A stretch of 47,823 bases of DNA from an uncultured Prevotella sp. (GTDB taxonomy: Bacteria > Bacteroidota > Bacteroidia > Bacteroidales > Bacteroidaceae), in the NCBI GenBank assembly GCA_944321645.1, contig CALUMB010000010.1:1-47823 (forward strand). The letters run 5' to 3'. Below are positions 26,297 through 34,755 of the stretch, piece after piece; the stretch's first letter is position 1; every line of letters starts with the position of its first letter. A program made the position numbers and the translations under genes. The notes under the pieces were generated by a model. It saw only the letters and a list, made by a program, of their open reading frames with translations. It had not been told where the DNA came from and made no database searches.

Positions 26297-28144
26297 CTAC
26301 CTTGCGCCAAGGTCGTCGTAGATAGACTGCAGTATGGCCTTGCCTCGGTTGACCCTGGTGTCCGTCGAGGCGCGGTCGGGTGCGCCGCCGGCGGTCTTGT
26401 TCTCGCTGATGCGGTCGCCCAGGATGTCGTAGACGGTGTAGCCGGTGCTGTCGGCGAAGCCGAACCCGTCCTTGAATGTGAAGAAGGCGAACGGATATTT
26501 GTAGCCGGCGCTGAATATGTCGCGGCTGAACGTGTAGTCGGAGTGCGGTATCCGCATCTGCCCGAGCAGCGTGGCGGCCATGTCGCTCTGGTTCATCAGC
26601 GTGCTCACGGTGCGGTGTCCGGCCACGGCCCCGCCCACCCAGAGCATCGAGTTGTGGTGGTGCTGCTCGTGGGTGATGCCTTCCGGGTAGAGGCAACTGT
26701 GGTCGGGGATGCACACTATGAGCAGGTCGCGCCATGCGGGGGTGCGCTTAAGGCTGTCTACGAACGTCCCGAGGCAGTGGTCGGTGTAGGCGAACGCATT
26801 GGGAACTTCCTCGTCGAGCCGCTTGTATGGCACTTTCCAAGGCTCGTGGCTGCTTAGCGTGAGGAAGCAGATGTGCCACGGGCTGCGCCCTTGGTCGGCT
26901 ATCATGCCGAGCAGCCGGCTGAAGGTCACGTCGTCGTTCACGCCCCATGGGTTGTCCATGCGCTCCGCCGCGCTGAAGTCAACGTCGCTCGTTATGCTCC
27001 CGTAGCCGCCCGTGCGCAGGTAGCTCTGCATATTGGTGAAGTTTATGTCGCCGCCGTAGAGGAAGCTGCTCGTGTAGCCTTGCTCGTTGAGCGATGCGGC
27101 CAGGCAGGGCAGCGTGCGGCTCTTCATAGGCATCTTCATTACCGACAGGGTGGGGAAGGCTGGGTAGCCGCTTAGCGTTGACACGGTGCCGCGGTCGGTG
27201 CGGAAGCTGTTTGAGTAGCAGTTTGTGAACACCACGCCCTCCCGCGCCAGCCTGTTGTAGTTGGGGGCTACGTCGGTGCGGCCGCTCACGGCCTCGACGA
27301 ACTGCCCGCCGAAGCCCTCCATTATTATCACGAGCACGTTTGGCCGCGTGGTGTTGAGCAGCCTCACGGTGTCGGCTTCGGTGGGGGCGTACAGCCCGCC
27401 GAACCACTTCTGCCGCTCTTCCTCGCCGAAGTAGTCGAACTCCGACGCGTAGTCGCCGGCCTTGCCGAGCGAGGCCACGAGGCTGAAGCACGGGTTTACG
27501 GCTGCGTGGCACAGGAACTGGTCTTCCGAGAAGTACACCTTGCCTATGTTAGTGGTGCTCTCGCCCAGGCCGCCGCGTATGGAGACCACGAGCGGCCCGG
27601 CGAGCGCCACCGCCGCGAGCGTGTGGGCCAGGCGCCGCTTCGTTGTGGCGATGGGCCTCAGCTGGCGCGGCGTTACGCGCCACATACACCATGACATGAT
27701 GGCCGCCGCGGCCACGATGGCCAGCAGGCGCACCGCCACGTAGCCGCCCGACACGCTCGCGAGCGCGTCCTTGGGCGACTCGGCGTAGTAGAATATGGTT
27801 GCGTCGAGCTTGAACTGCCAGAAGGGATAGAGCGAGAGGTCGGCCACGGACATGACGCTCACGCACAGCGCCACTGCGGCATAGTAGGCCAAGAGCCATG
27901 CGCGGAGCCTCACGCCGCGCGGCACCCACGCCGTGGCTATGGCCACGAGCAGCGGCAGGGCTATGAGGTAGCCCGCCATCGGCACGTCGAGCAGCAGCCC
28001 GTGCAGGGCCACCTCGGCGTAGTCGCCCATGCCGTAGGCCGAGCCTTGCGGCGCGTCGATGAGCATGAAAGCCACTTTTTGCGCGGCGAATATTGCCAGG
28101 AACACTATGTACAGCCTCAATAGCCAGCCGAAACGTTGCTTCAT
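26297..28144 (-). CDS. LtaS/sulfatase-superfamily membrane enzyme 2
   Basis: 615 residues. Five N-terminal membrane segments to about residue 200, then a periplasmic sulfatase-fold domain. Motifs: VLVIIMEGFGGQFVE with the metal Glu, the nucleophile Thr316 in NSFRTDRGTVSTLSGYP (as in LtaS), FLTLSSHEPW, and CIPDHSCLYPEG. It should transfer a phospho-alcohol such as phosphoglycerol or phosphoethanolamine to an envelope glycan or lipid; donor and acceptor unknown. Only distantly similar to the first enzyme at 13911. It has a -7 box 29 bp upstream and is convergent with the DapL-like gene. Confidence 0.87.
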   Translation of the reverse strand: MKQRFGWLLRLYIVFLAIFAAQKVAFMLIDAPQGSAYGMGDYAEVALHGLLLDVPMAGYLIALPLLVAIATAWVPRGVRLRAWLLAYYAAVALCVSVMSVADLSLYPFWQFKLDATIFYYAESPKDALASVSGGYVAVRLLAIVAAAAIMSWCMWRVTPRQLRPIATTKRRLAHTLAAVALAGPLVVSIRGGLGESTTNIGKVYFSEDQFLCHAAVNPCFSLVASLGKAGDYASEFDYFGEEERQKWFGGLYAPTEADTVRLLNTTRPNVLVIIMEGFGGQFVEAVSGRTDVAPNYNRLAREGVVFTNCYSNSFRTDRGTVSTLSGYPAFPTLSVMKMPMKSRTLPCLAASLNEQGYTSSFLYGGDINFTNMQSYLRTGGYGSITSDVDFSAAERMDNPWGVNDDVTFSRLLGMIADQGRSPWHICFLTLSSHEPWKVPYKRLDEEVPNAFAYTDHCLGTFVDSLKRTPAWRDLLIVCIPDHSCLYPEGITHEQHHHNSMLWVGGAVAGHRTVSTLMNQSDMAATLLGQMRIPHSDYTFSRDIFSAGYKYPFAFFTFKDGFGFADSTGYTVYDILGDRISENKTAGGAPDRASTDTRVNRGKAILQSIYDDLGAR

Positions 28145-28172
28145 TTTCTGTGATGTGTTTTGAAAGACGCTG

Positions 28173-28180
28173 CAAAATTA
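28173..28180 (-). promoter_or_regulatory. -7 box of LtaS-like gene 2
   Basis: TAATTTTG on the minus strand, leader about 22 nt. The gap 28145-28539 otherwise holds only the next -7 box and GC-rich sequence. Confidence 0.55.
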
Positions 28181-28392
28181 TAAATAAAAAACAACACCGT
28201 GAAACCTTGAGGAGTAAAAGACGTTAAGCGGGCGGCGTGGCCGTCGCCCCGTGCCTTGGCTGCGATTGCGGCGCGGCTTGTGGCTGCGTGTGCCTGCGCC
28301 GCGCCCTCCGCAAGGCGGGGCCCGTGGCGGCTTTTGCGGCAGGTTTATGCATTATTTACCATCCGTATGGCCATTTTGTGCGCATTTTTCCG

Positions 28393-28400
28393 TAAGTTTG
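28393..28400 (+). promoter_or_regulatory. -7 box of the alcohol dehydrogenase gene
   Basis: TAAGTTTG, about 140 bp upstream of the ATG at 28540, implying a long GC-rich leader. Confidence 0.45.
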
Positions 28401-28539
28401 CAGTGCGTAGCGGCTGCGGCCCGGATGTGCCGGGCGTTCGGCGCGGTGGCAGGGCGTGGGGCAGGGGCGACCCTGGCCGCACCCGTTGCCAGCCGGTATG
28501 CGGCGGCCGCTTGTAGCTAACGAGGTAAATAATGACAAA

Positions 28540-29715
28540 ATGGACGACTTTTTGTTTTACAGCCCCACCGAGTTCGTGTTTGGCCGGGGCGTGGAGTGCA
28601 AGGCGGGGAGCCTTGTGAAGGCCTGCGGCGGGCGCAAGGCCGTGGTGGTTTATGGCGGCGGCTCTGCCGTGCGCAGCGGCTTGCTGGCCCGTGTGGAGCA
28701 GTCGCTGGCCGAGGCGGGCGTGGGCTATGTAGAGCTTGGGGGCGTGCAGCCAAACCCCACCGACCCCAAGGTGTACGAAGGCATCGGCCTTGCCCGCAGC
28801 TCCGGGGCCGACTTCATGCTCGCCGTGGGCGGCGGCTCGGTGATAGACACGGCCAAGGCCATTGCCGCCGGCGTGCCTTACGGGGGCGATTTCTGGGATT
28901 TCTTCGCGGGCCGCGCCGTGCCTGAGAGGGCGTTGCCTGTGGGCGTGGTGCTCACCATACCGGCGGCCGGCAGCGAGGGTTCTGGCAACAGCGTGATAAC
29001 GAAGCTCGACGGGCTGCACAAGCTCAGCCTGCGCACGCCCAAGGTGCTGCGCCCGGCCTTCGCACTGATGAACCCCGAACTGACGTTCACCCTGCCCGCG
29101 TGGCAGACGGCCTGCGGCGCCACCGACATGATGGCGCACATCATGGAGCGGTACTTCACCAACACCCTTGGCACCGAAGTGGCCGACCGTATGTGCGAGG
29201 GAGTGCTCCGGGCGATAGTGGAGGAGACGCCGAAGGCACTGGAGACCCCCTGCGACTACGACGCGCGGGCCAACCTGATGTGGGCCGGCACGGTGGCGCA
29301 CAACGGCACGTGCGGCGTGGGCTGCGAGGAGGACTGGGCGTCGCACTTCATGGAGCACGAGGTGAGCGCCGTCTACGGCGTTACCCACGGCGCGGGCCTT
29401 GCCGTCATCTTCCCGGCCTGGCTCACCTATATGGCCGCCCACAACCCGCGCAAGGTGGAGCAGTGGGCGCGGCGCGTGTGGGGCGTCGCCCCGGGTGCCG
29501 ACGCAACGGCCACCGCGCTCGAGGGCGTGGCTCGCTTCAAGCGTTTCCTCGGCTCGATAGGGATGCCCACCACGTTTGCGCAGCTCGGCATCGCCCACCC
29601 CGACATACCGCTGCTCGTCAGCAAGCTGCACGAGAACAAGGGCGAGCTTGTGGGCAATTACGTGCGCCTCGACCGCTGCGCCACGAGCGAAATCTATGCC
29701 CTGGCAGAGCAGTGA
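28540..29715 (+). CDS. Iron-containing alcohol dehydrogenase (BDH/YqhD-like)
   Basis: 391 residues of the group III (iron-containing) alcohol dehydrogenases; reduces aldehydes such as butyraldehyde with NAD(P)H in the cytoplasm. Opening MDDFLFYSPTEFVFGRGVE, nucleotide site VVVYGGGSAVRSG and VGGGSVIDTAKAIA, and metal ligands in CGATDMMAHIMERYF and GVTHGAGLAVIFP. The butanol-dehydrogenase subgroup is favoured by the N-terminus. Start at 28540 is set by homology. The last codons and TGA are inside the left arm of a 35-bp inverted repeat. Confidence 0.92.
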   Translation: MDDFLFYSPTEFVFGRGVECKAGSLVKACGGRKAVVVYGGGSAVRSGLLARVEQSLAEAGVGYVELGGVQPNPTDPKVYEGIGLARSSGADFMLAVGGGSVIDTAKAIAAGVPYGGDFWDFFAGRAVPERALPVGVVLTIPAAGSEGSGNSVITKLDGLHKLSLRTPKVLRPAFALMNPELTFTLPAWQTACGATDMMAHIMERYFTNTLGTEVADRMCEGVLRAIVEETPKALETPCDYDARANLMWAGTVAHNGTCGVGCEEDWASHFMEHEVSAVYGVTHGAGLAVIFPAWLTYMAAHNPRKVEQWARRVWGVAPGADATATALEGVARFKRFLGSIGMPTTFAQLGIAHPDIPLLVSKLHENKGELVGNYVRLDRCATSEIYALAEQ

Positions 29716-29820
29716 AGTTAAGAATTAAGAAGTAAGAGTTAAGAAAATATGCTTGTCCGATTGTGGTGCGCAACAGTATTTTTTATTAACTCTTACTTCT
29801 TAATTCTTAACTTCACTGCT
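29708..29820. repeat. Perfect 35-bp inverted repeat overlapping a stop codon
   Basis: Arms 29708-29742 and 29786-29820 are exact reverse complements, loop 43 nt. The left arm begins inside the alcohol dehydrogenase CDS (last 8 nt) and is built of TTAAGAA/AGTAAGA phrases; the loop opens with AAAATATGCTTG. The right arm thus contains an inverted copy of the gene end. Confidence 0.97.
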
Positions 29821-29901
29821 TCTTAATCCTTAACTTACTTGTTGTTTTCTTGGTTTGTTAACAAAATTAAAAACAGTTAATTTTAGTCGAAATACCCCCT
29901 C

Positions 29902-29956
29902 CATATTTCGCGTATTTGAAAACGGAATGCCGCCGTGCGCAAATACGCGAAATATG
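29902..29956. repeat. Perfect 17-bp inverted repeat
   Basis: CATATTTCGCGTATTTG (29902-29918) and its exact complement (29940-29956), loop 21 nt. It is unrelated in sequence to the phrase arrays. Possible operator or structured RNA; no T-tract follows. Confidence 0.9.
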
Positions 29957-30077
29957 AGTGTGCAGCCGTAACGTGTTGTTTTACTTAGACTTATTGGCTT
30001 GATTGGCTTGATTGTGCAACGATTTATGTCAAGAAATCCGATAGAATCGCCCCCAAAACGCCCAGTTCCGGGCTTGC

Positions 30078-30245
30078 AAGACGTGCCGTTTTGGCTCCTG
30101 AAACGTGCCGTTTGGCAATGCAAAACGACCCGTTTCGCATTGCGATATGTGCCGTTTTGGAAAACGGGCGGGGCTTTTTGCCTTTGCAACGGGCAGGAAA
30201 CCGCCCGCCGATTTCTATTTCACCGGTTTTTGAAGTGTTAAATTC
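30078..30245. repeat. 22-bp array D (4 units) with conserved tail
   Basis: Units start at 30078, 30100, 30122 and 30144 (period 22). The tail holds GCCGATTTCTATTTC (30207-30221) and GTGTTAAATTC (30235-30245), the inverse of the module beside array C. Confidence 0.9.
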
Positions 30246-30341
30246 AGGAGACAGGAGACGGGAGTTCAGGAGTTCAGACGAATGTGTTTCGGGAGGAAGG
30301 AGACGGGAGTTCGGGAGACAGGAGACGGAGATGGCTGCCGT
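30246..30341 (+). repeat. Phrase array of GGAGACAG/GGGAGTTC units
   Basis: Begins directly at the end of the array D tail and repeats GGAGACAGGAGAC and GGGAGTTC phrases. In the middle stands CAGACGAATGTGTTTCGGG (30275-30293), close to the core seen at 9158 and 32458. Confidence 0.7.
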
Positions 30342-30449
30342 GATGCCGCCGCTCCGGGCCTCTCCCCACGGGGGAGACGGGAGAGGGGCTGCCGTATTTT
30401 TGGTATCACTATCTGTAAATTGGCTAAGCGGTTTGTCGGTTTTTATGGC

Positions 30450-30457
30450 TAACTTTG
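30450..30457 (+). promoter_or_regulatory. -7 box of the TonB-dependent receptor gene
   Basis: TAACTTTG, 28 bp before the ATG; TTTG at 30432-30435 is only 14 bp away. No riboswitch was recognised upstream. Confidence 0.55.
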
Positions 30458-30485
30458 CAGCCGGAAACAAACTGACAGGCTTTTA

Positions 30486-32384
30486 ATGGAAAACAGGATG
30501 AAACGAATGAACATACTCGCGGTGGCGTTGGTGGCCGCAGCGGCTGTGCCGTCGGTGGCAGCCACGGGCGCCGGCGAGGCCGCCGACAGCGTGGGGCTGG
30601 GCGAGGTGGTGGTGACGGGAACGCGCGGCGCGACCGACATACGCCACCTGCCGATGGCAGTCTCCGTGGTGGGCAGGCAGAAACTTACCGAGAACTACCG
30701 CACGCAGGTGCTGCCGACGGTGTCCGAGCAGGTGCCGGGACTGTTCGTTACGTCGCGCGGGGTGCTGGGCTACGGCGTGTCCAACGGCTCGGCAGGCAGC
30801 ATAAAGGTGCGCGGCGTGGGCAGCGGGGCGTCGCTGCTGGTGCTCGTAGACGGCGTGCCGCAGTACGCCGGCCTGATGGGCCACCCCATCCCCGATGCCT
30901 ACCAGACGATGCTGGCCGACCGCGTCGAGGTGGTGCGCGGCCCCGCCTCGCTGCTCTACGGCAGCAACGCCATGGGCGGCGTGGTGAACATCGTGACGCG
31001 GCAGTTGCGCTCCGACGGGTCGAAGACCGCCGCCACGCTGCAAGGCGGCTCCTACGGCACCATCGAGGGCGCACTGACCAACACCACGCGCAAGGGCAAG
31101 GCAGAGTCCGTCATTGGCTTCAACTACAGCCACACCGACGGCCACCGGGCCGACTCGCGCTTCAGCCAGTACTCCGGCTTCGCCAAGCTGGGCTACAGCT
31201 TCAGCGCCCACTGGCGCGCCACGGGCGACATAAGCCTCACCCACTTCGAGGCCGAGAACCCCGGCGAGGTGCACAGCCCGCTCACCGACAACGACTCGCG
31301 CATCACCCGCGGCATGGCTTCCGTTGCGCTTAGCAACAGGTATGGCAGGACGGAGGGGGCCGTGCGGGCCTTCTACAACTGGGGCCACCACGAGATAAAC
31401 GACGGCTACGGCCCGGGCGAGCAGCCGCAGCAGGCCCTCTATATGCACGACGACCTGATGGGCGGCGTGTCGGTCTACCAGAGCGCGACACTCTTCAGCG
31501 GCAACCGCCTCACCCTCGGCTTCGACTGGCAGCACTTCGGTGGCCGCGCCTGGAACGAGGCCGTGGACACCAAGGCCGAGAGCGTGATAGGCGACAGGGA
31601 GCAGGACGTGCTGGCCGGGTATGCCGAGCTGCGCCAGGACTTGGCCCCGTGGCTCACCATCGACGCCGGGCTGCGCGTTGACCACCACTCGCAGGCCGGC
31701 ACCGAACTGGTGCCGCAGGGCGGCGTCACGCTGCGCCTCTCGCCGGCGTCAGACCTGAAGGCCATGGTGAGCAAGGGCTTCCGCAACCCTACGATACGCG
31801 AGATGTATATGTTCCCGCCCGCCAACGACCAGCTGGAGCCGGAGCGGCTCGTCAACTATGAGCTGGCCTACACGCAGCGGCTGCTGCAAAACCGGCTCCG
31901 CCTGGGGGCCAACGTGTTCTACATGAAGGTGGAGAACCTCATCGAGACCGTGCGCACCGACGGCCGCCCGCGCAACGTCAACACCGGCAAGATGGAGAAC
32001 TGGGGCTTTGAGCTTGAGGCCGCCTGCGACCTTACCGAGTCGCTCAAGGTGAACGCCAACTACAGTTTCCTCGACATGAGCCACCCCGTAGTGGCCGCGC
32101 CGGAGCACAAGCTGTACCTCGGCGCCAACTACTCCGTGGGCCGCTTCGCCTTCGCCACGGGCCTGCAATACGTAGGCGGGCTTTACACGGCCACCGAAGC
32201 CGCAAACGGCGTGGACGAAACGGAAGACTTCTGGCTGTGGAACCTCACCGCCACCTGCCGCGTGGCGCACGGCGTGAGCGTCTTCGCGCGAGGCGAGAAC
32301 CTGCTCGCCCAGCGCTACGAGGTGAACTACGGCTACCCCATGCCCCGCGCAACGGCCATGGCCGGCGTGAGCGTGGAGTTCTGA
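30486..32384 (+). CDS. TonB-dependent outer-membrane receptor
   Basis: 632 residues. Signal peptide 1 to about 26. A plug domain follows with the TonB-box region (GLGEVVVTGTR), VSEQVPGLFVTS, IKVRGVGSG, VLVDGVPQY, and VEVVRGPASLLYGSNAMGGVVNIVT. The rest is a 22-strand barrel ending in the signature NLLAQRYEVNYGYPMPRATAMAGVSVEF-type strand with terminal Phe. Size and plug resemble siderophore, haem, metal or cobalamin receptors (BtuB/CirA type), not SusC. There is no adjacent SusD, periplasmic binding protein or ABC importer, so the ligand cannot be named. Confidence 0.92.
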   Translation: MENRMKRMNILAVALVAAAAVPSVAATGAGEAADSVGLGEVVVTGTRGATDIRHLPMAVSVVGRQKLTENYRTQVLPTVSEQVPGLFVTSRGVLGYGVSNGSAGSIKVRGVGSGASLLVLVDGVPQYAGLMGHPIPDAYQTMLADRVEVVRGPASLLYGSNAMGGVVNIVTRQLRSDGSKTAATLQGGSYGTIEGALTNTTRKGKAESVIGFNYSHTDGHRADSRFSQYSGFAKLGYSFSAHWRATGDISLTHFEAENPGEVHSPLTDNDSRITRGMASVALSNRYGRTEGAVRAFYNWGHHEINDGYGPGEQPQQALYMHDDLMGGVSVYQSATLFSGNRLTLGFDWQHFGGRAWNEAVDTKAESVIGDREQDVLAGYAELRQDLAPWLTIDAGLRVDHHSQAGTELVPQGGVTLRLSPASDLKAMVSKGFRNPTIREMYMFPPANDQLEPERLVNYELAYTQRLLQNRLRLGANVFYMKVENLIETVRTDGRPRNVNTGKMENWGFELEAACDLTESLKVNANYSFLDMSHPVVAAPEHKLYLGANYSVGRFAFATGLQYVGGLYTATEAANGVDETEDFWLWNLTATCRVAHGVSVFARGENLLAQRYEVNYGYPMPRATAMAGVSVEF

Positions 32385-32406
32385 TTGCAGTGGGAAAATT
32401 TAGTAA

Positions 32407-32562
32407 TTAAGGAGTTAAATCTTAGGAGTTAAGGAGTTAATAGGGAGTAAAGGAGTTAAGACGTATGCTTAAGTGGAAGCCTTCAACGACATCCATGAAA
32501 GCCATTGTCTTAACTCCTTTACTCCCTATTAACTCCTTAACTCCTAAGATTTAACTCCTTAA
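32407..32562. repeat. Perfect 56-bp inverted repeat made of TTAAGGAG phrases
   Basis: Arms 32407-32462 and 32507-32562 are exact reverse complements; loop 44 nt starting GTATGCTTAAGTGG. The right side continues with further TAACTCC phrases to 32612. It lies between the convergent TonB receptor and PAP2 genes. Confidence 0.97.
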
Positions 32563-32619
32563 CTCCTAAGATTTAACTCCTTTACTCCTAAAATATAATT
32601 CCTTAACTCCTAAAAAGCC

Positions 32620-33585
32620 TTACTCTTTCACGTTCTTATACGCTGCGCCGAGTGCCGCGAACAGCACCGCGGCAGAGGCCCAGCCGGCCAGCACGTCGAT
32701 GGCGTAGTGGGCGTAGATGTACACGGTGGAGAGGCAGAGCAGCACGTAGAAGGGCAGCAGGCAGAGCAGCAGGCGGCGTGCGCGGGCCCTCCAGAGCAGC
32801 AGCAGCAGTATGGTGCTTATGCCCACGTGGCTGCTGGGGAAGGCCGCCGTGGGCCGCTCGCCCGCCTCGTGGGCGTCGGCCACCATCTTGTAGAACACGC
32901 CGTCCTTGTAGCCCGGGCTTTCCAGGGCCTCGCTGTTTGTGGCGAAGTAGTCGCCCACGTCGGCAAAGCGGCCCTCGGCCACGGCCTCCATGCCTATGGC
33001 CTTGTAGTAGTATTGCGGCCCGGCCACGGGCAGGGCTATGTAAACGGTGTAGTAGATGAAGAACGAGGCGGTGATGACGAACGCCGCGCGGCTGAACTCC
33101 TTGTACCGCCAGAGGAAGAAGAACACCGTCACGACGAGTATCATGGGGAAGTATGAGGCGTAGCCCAGGTCCATCAGTTCGCTGAACACGGGGCCGGGCA
33201 ACGCCTTGCAGAAGAGCAGGGCGGGCTGGCAGCCGAAGAGCTGTTGCTCCTTGAAAGCAAAGTGATGGTCGAGGTTTGGGAACATACGGTTGAACTCGTA
33301 GGTGTCGGGATACCACCACGAGAGGAAGGCCATCTGCACGGCCACGCGGGCGAAGCGCATCAGGCGGCACGGCCACAGGCGGTAGACGGCCCACAGCGCG
33401 GCTGTGGTGACGGCTATGCGGAACCGCCCCCAGAGCATCGACTCGGGGTTTTGCAGTTCGGTGTATGTAAATACCATGAGCAGCAGCGTGAGCGCCATGT
33501 AGGCCACCGTCACCCACTCGGCGGCCAGCAGCCCCCGCTTCGGCTTCTTGTCGAGGGCGAATATCTTGTTCAGTTCACATTTCAT
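32620..33585 (-). CDS. PAP2-superfamily lipid phosphatase/transferase
   Basis: 321 residues with about seven membrane segments. The acid-phosphatase motifs are visible: PTAAFPSSHVGISTILL (about residues 240-256) and YAHYAIDVLAGWAS (about 285-298). A preceding region ALPVAGPQYYYK is typical of the PAP2_3 group, which includes inositol-phosphorylceramide synthase-like enzymes as well as phospholipid phosphatases. Last gene of a CDF-epimerase-PAP2 run on the minus strand; 103 bp of phrase-like repeats separate it from the epimerase. Substrate is inferred to be a membrane lipid. Confidence 0.85.
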   Translation of the reverse strand: MKCELNKIFALDKKPKRGLLAAEWVTVAYMALTLLLMVFTYTELQNPESMLWGRFRIAVTTAALWAVYRLWPCRLMRFARVAVQMAFLSWWYPDTYEFNRMFPNLDHHFAFKEQQLFGCQPALLFCKALPGPVFSELMDLGYASYFPMILVVTVFFFLWRYKEFSRAAFVITASFFIYYTVYIALPVAGPQYYYKAIGMEAVAEGRFADVGDYFATNSEALESPGYKDGVFYKMVADAHEAGERPTAAFPSSHVGISTILLLLLWRARARRLLLCLLPFYVLLCLSTVYIYAHYAIDVLAGWASAAVLFAALGAAYKNVKE

Positions 33586-33600
33586 CTTGTGATGGGGCTA

Positions 33601-33690
33601 TGGGCTTATAGGGCAAACAGGCCGAATAGGCCAAATAGGAGCCACATAAGCATATTCTTTTAACTTTTAAATTTTAACTTTTAATTTATC
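33601..33690 (-). repeat. Phrase array after the epimerase stop
   Basis: On the minus strand, AAAAGTTAAAA phrases begin at the stop codon and end in AAAGAATATGCTTATGTGG (33660-33642). Then GGCCTATTTGG-type phrases run to the PAP2 start. Confidence 0.7.
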
Positions 33691-34708
33691 AGATCCACCC
33701 GTTGTCCTTGTACCACTTCACGGTCTCCCTTACCCCTCGCTCCAGCTGCCACTGCGGGTTGAAGCCCAGTTCGGCGCGTGCCGGGGCTATGTCGCAGCGC
33801 CAGTTGCGCTGCCTCATTATGCGGTACTTGTCGTTGTTGAGCGCGATGGGGCGGCCCGTTAGGCGGCCTATTTGCTCGCCGCAGGCCGTGATTGTGCGCA
33901 GGAGCCACAGCGGGGCCTTGATGCGTGCCACCCACGGGTTGCCCAGTTCGCGGATGATGAGGTCGCTGAAGGTGCGCGAGGAGTATACGCAGCCGTCGCT
34001 GAGAAAGTACTTGGCGCCCGTGCGGCCGCGCTCGATGGCCAGGAACACGGCCTCGACCACGTCCTTGACGTAGACGAACGTGAGCGACTGCGGGCGCAGC
34101 CCGGCTGCGAAGTCGGTGTGCTTCTTTATGCTTTCCACCATCATGAAGTAGTCGCGCTCGCGCGGGCCGTACACTCCCGTTGGCCGCAGCGTCACTGCGG
34201 GGAAGCCGTCGAGGCTGTCAAGGTAGCGTTCGGCTTCGAGCTTGCTCTGCCCGTAGGCCGTGTCGGGGCGCGGCTCGTCGGTGGCGGCGATGTCGGTGTG
34301 CGGCTCCCGCTCGCGCACGGGGCCCATTACGCTGAGGCTGCTCACGAACACGAAGCGGCGGAGCGGCATGCCGAGGGCTGTGAGCGCGTCGGCGAGGTGC
34401 TGCGTTCCGAGCGTGTTGGTGCGGCGGAAGTCGCCCTTGTCGATGCACTTCGTGGCCCCGGCGGCGTGCACCACGTAGTCGAAGCGGTGGCCGCCGAGCT
34501 GCTGCCTGAGCCTCGCGGGGTCGGCGAGGTCAAGCTCTATGAAGTTGGTGCGCGGGTCGGGCAGGTACTTGCGGCTGCTCGTCGGGCGCACGGCGGCCCA
34601 CACGTCCATGCCCCTCTTGAGGGCTTCCTCTACGATGAAGCTGCCGATGAAGCCCGTGGCCCCGGTCACGAGTATCTTCTTTGCTGTCAGGTTGTCGTTT
34701 GTCTGCAT
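33689..34708 (-). CDS. NAD-dependent epimerase/dehydratase (extended SDR)
   Basis: 339 residues. NAD site ILVTGATGFIGSFIVEEAL near the N-terminus, DYVVHAAGATK in the middle, and the catalytic YGQSKLEAERY (Tyr-x3-Lys). Start at 34708 is chosen because the Rossmann motif follows at once and the longer frame is Pro-rich filler. Extended SDRs act on nucleotide sugars, but some Bacteroidota relatives reduce ketosphinganine or ceramide intermediates; the neighbouring PAP2 enzyme makes a lipid role worth considering. Specificity is unresolved. Confidence 0.85.
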   Translation of the reverse strand: MQTNDNLTAKKILVTGATGFIGSFIVEEALKRGMDVWAAVRPTSSRKYLPDPRTNFIELDLADPARLRQQLGGHRFDYVVHAAGATKCIDKGDFRRTNTLGTQHLADALTALGMPLRRFVFVSSLSVMGPVREREPHTDIAATDEPRPDTAYGQSKLEAERYLDSLDGFPAVTLRPTGVYGPRERDYFMMVESIKKHTDFAAGLRPQSLTFVYVKDVVEAVFLAIERGRTGAKYFLSDGCVYSSRTFSDLIIRELGNPWVARIKAPLWLLRTITACGEQIGRLTGRPIALNNDKYRIMRQRNWRCDIAPARAELGFNPQWQLERGVRETVKWYKDNGWI

Positions 34709-34755
34709 TGTGTTTGTTGGGGGTTGCGTGGGCGTTTGCCTTCGCGGGGCTGCCT

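Noticed and set aside
29786-29835. 35-bp inverted repeat as an ordinary intrinsic terminator
   Set aside because: The stem is AT-rich, the loop is 43 nt and no T-tract follows the right arm; it may end transcripts but does not fit the intrinsic model.
30346-30485. Cobalamin or other riboswitch upstream of the TonB receptor
   Set aside because: No B12-box-like or other conserved aptamer core was recognised; only a plain -7 box is present.
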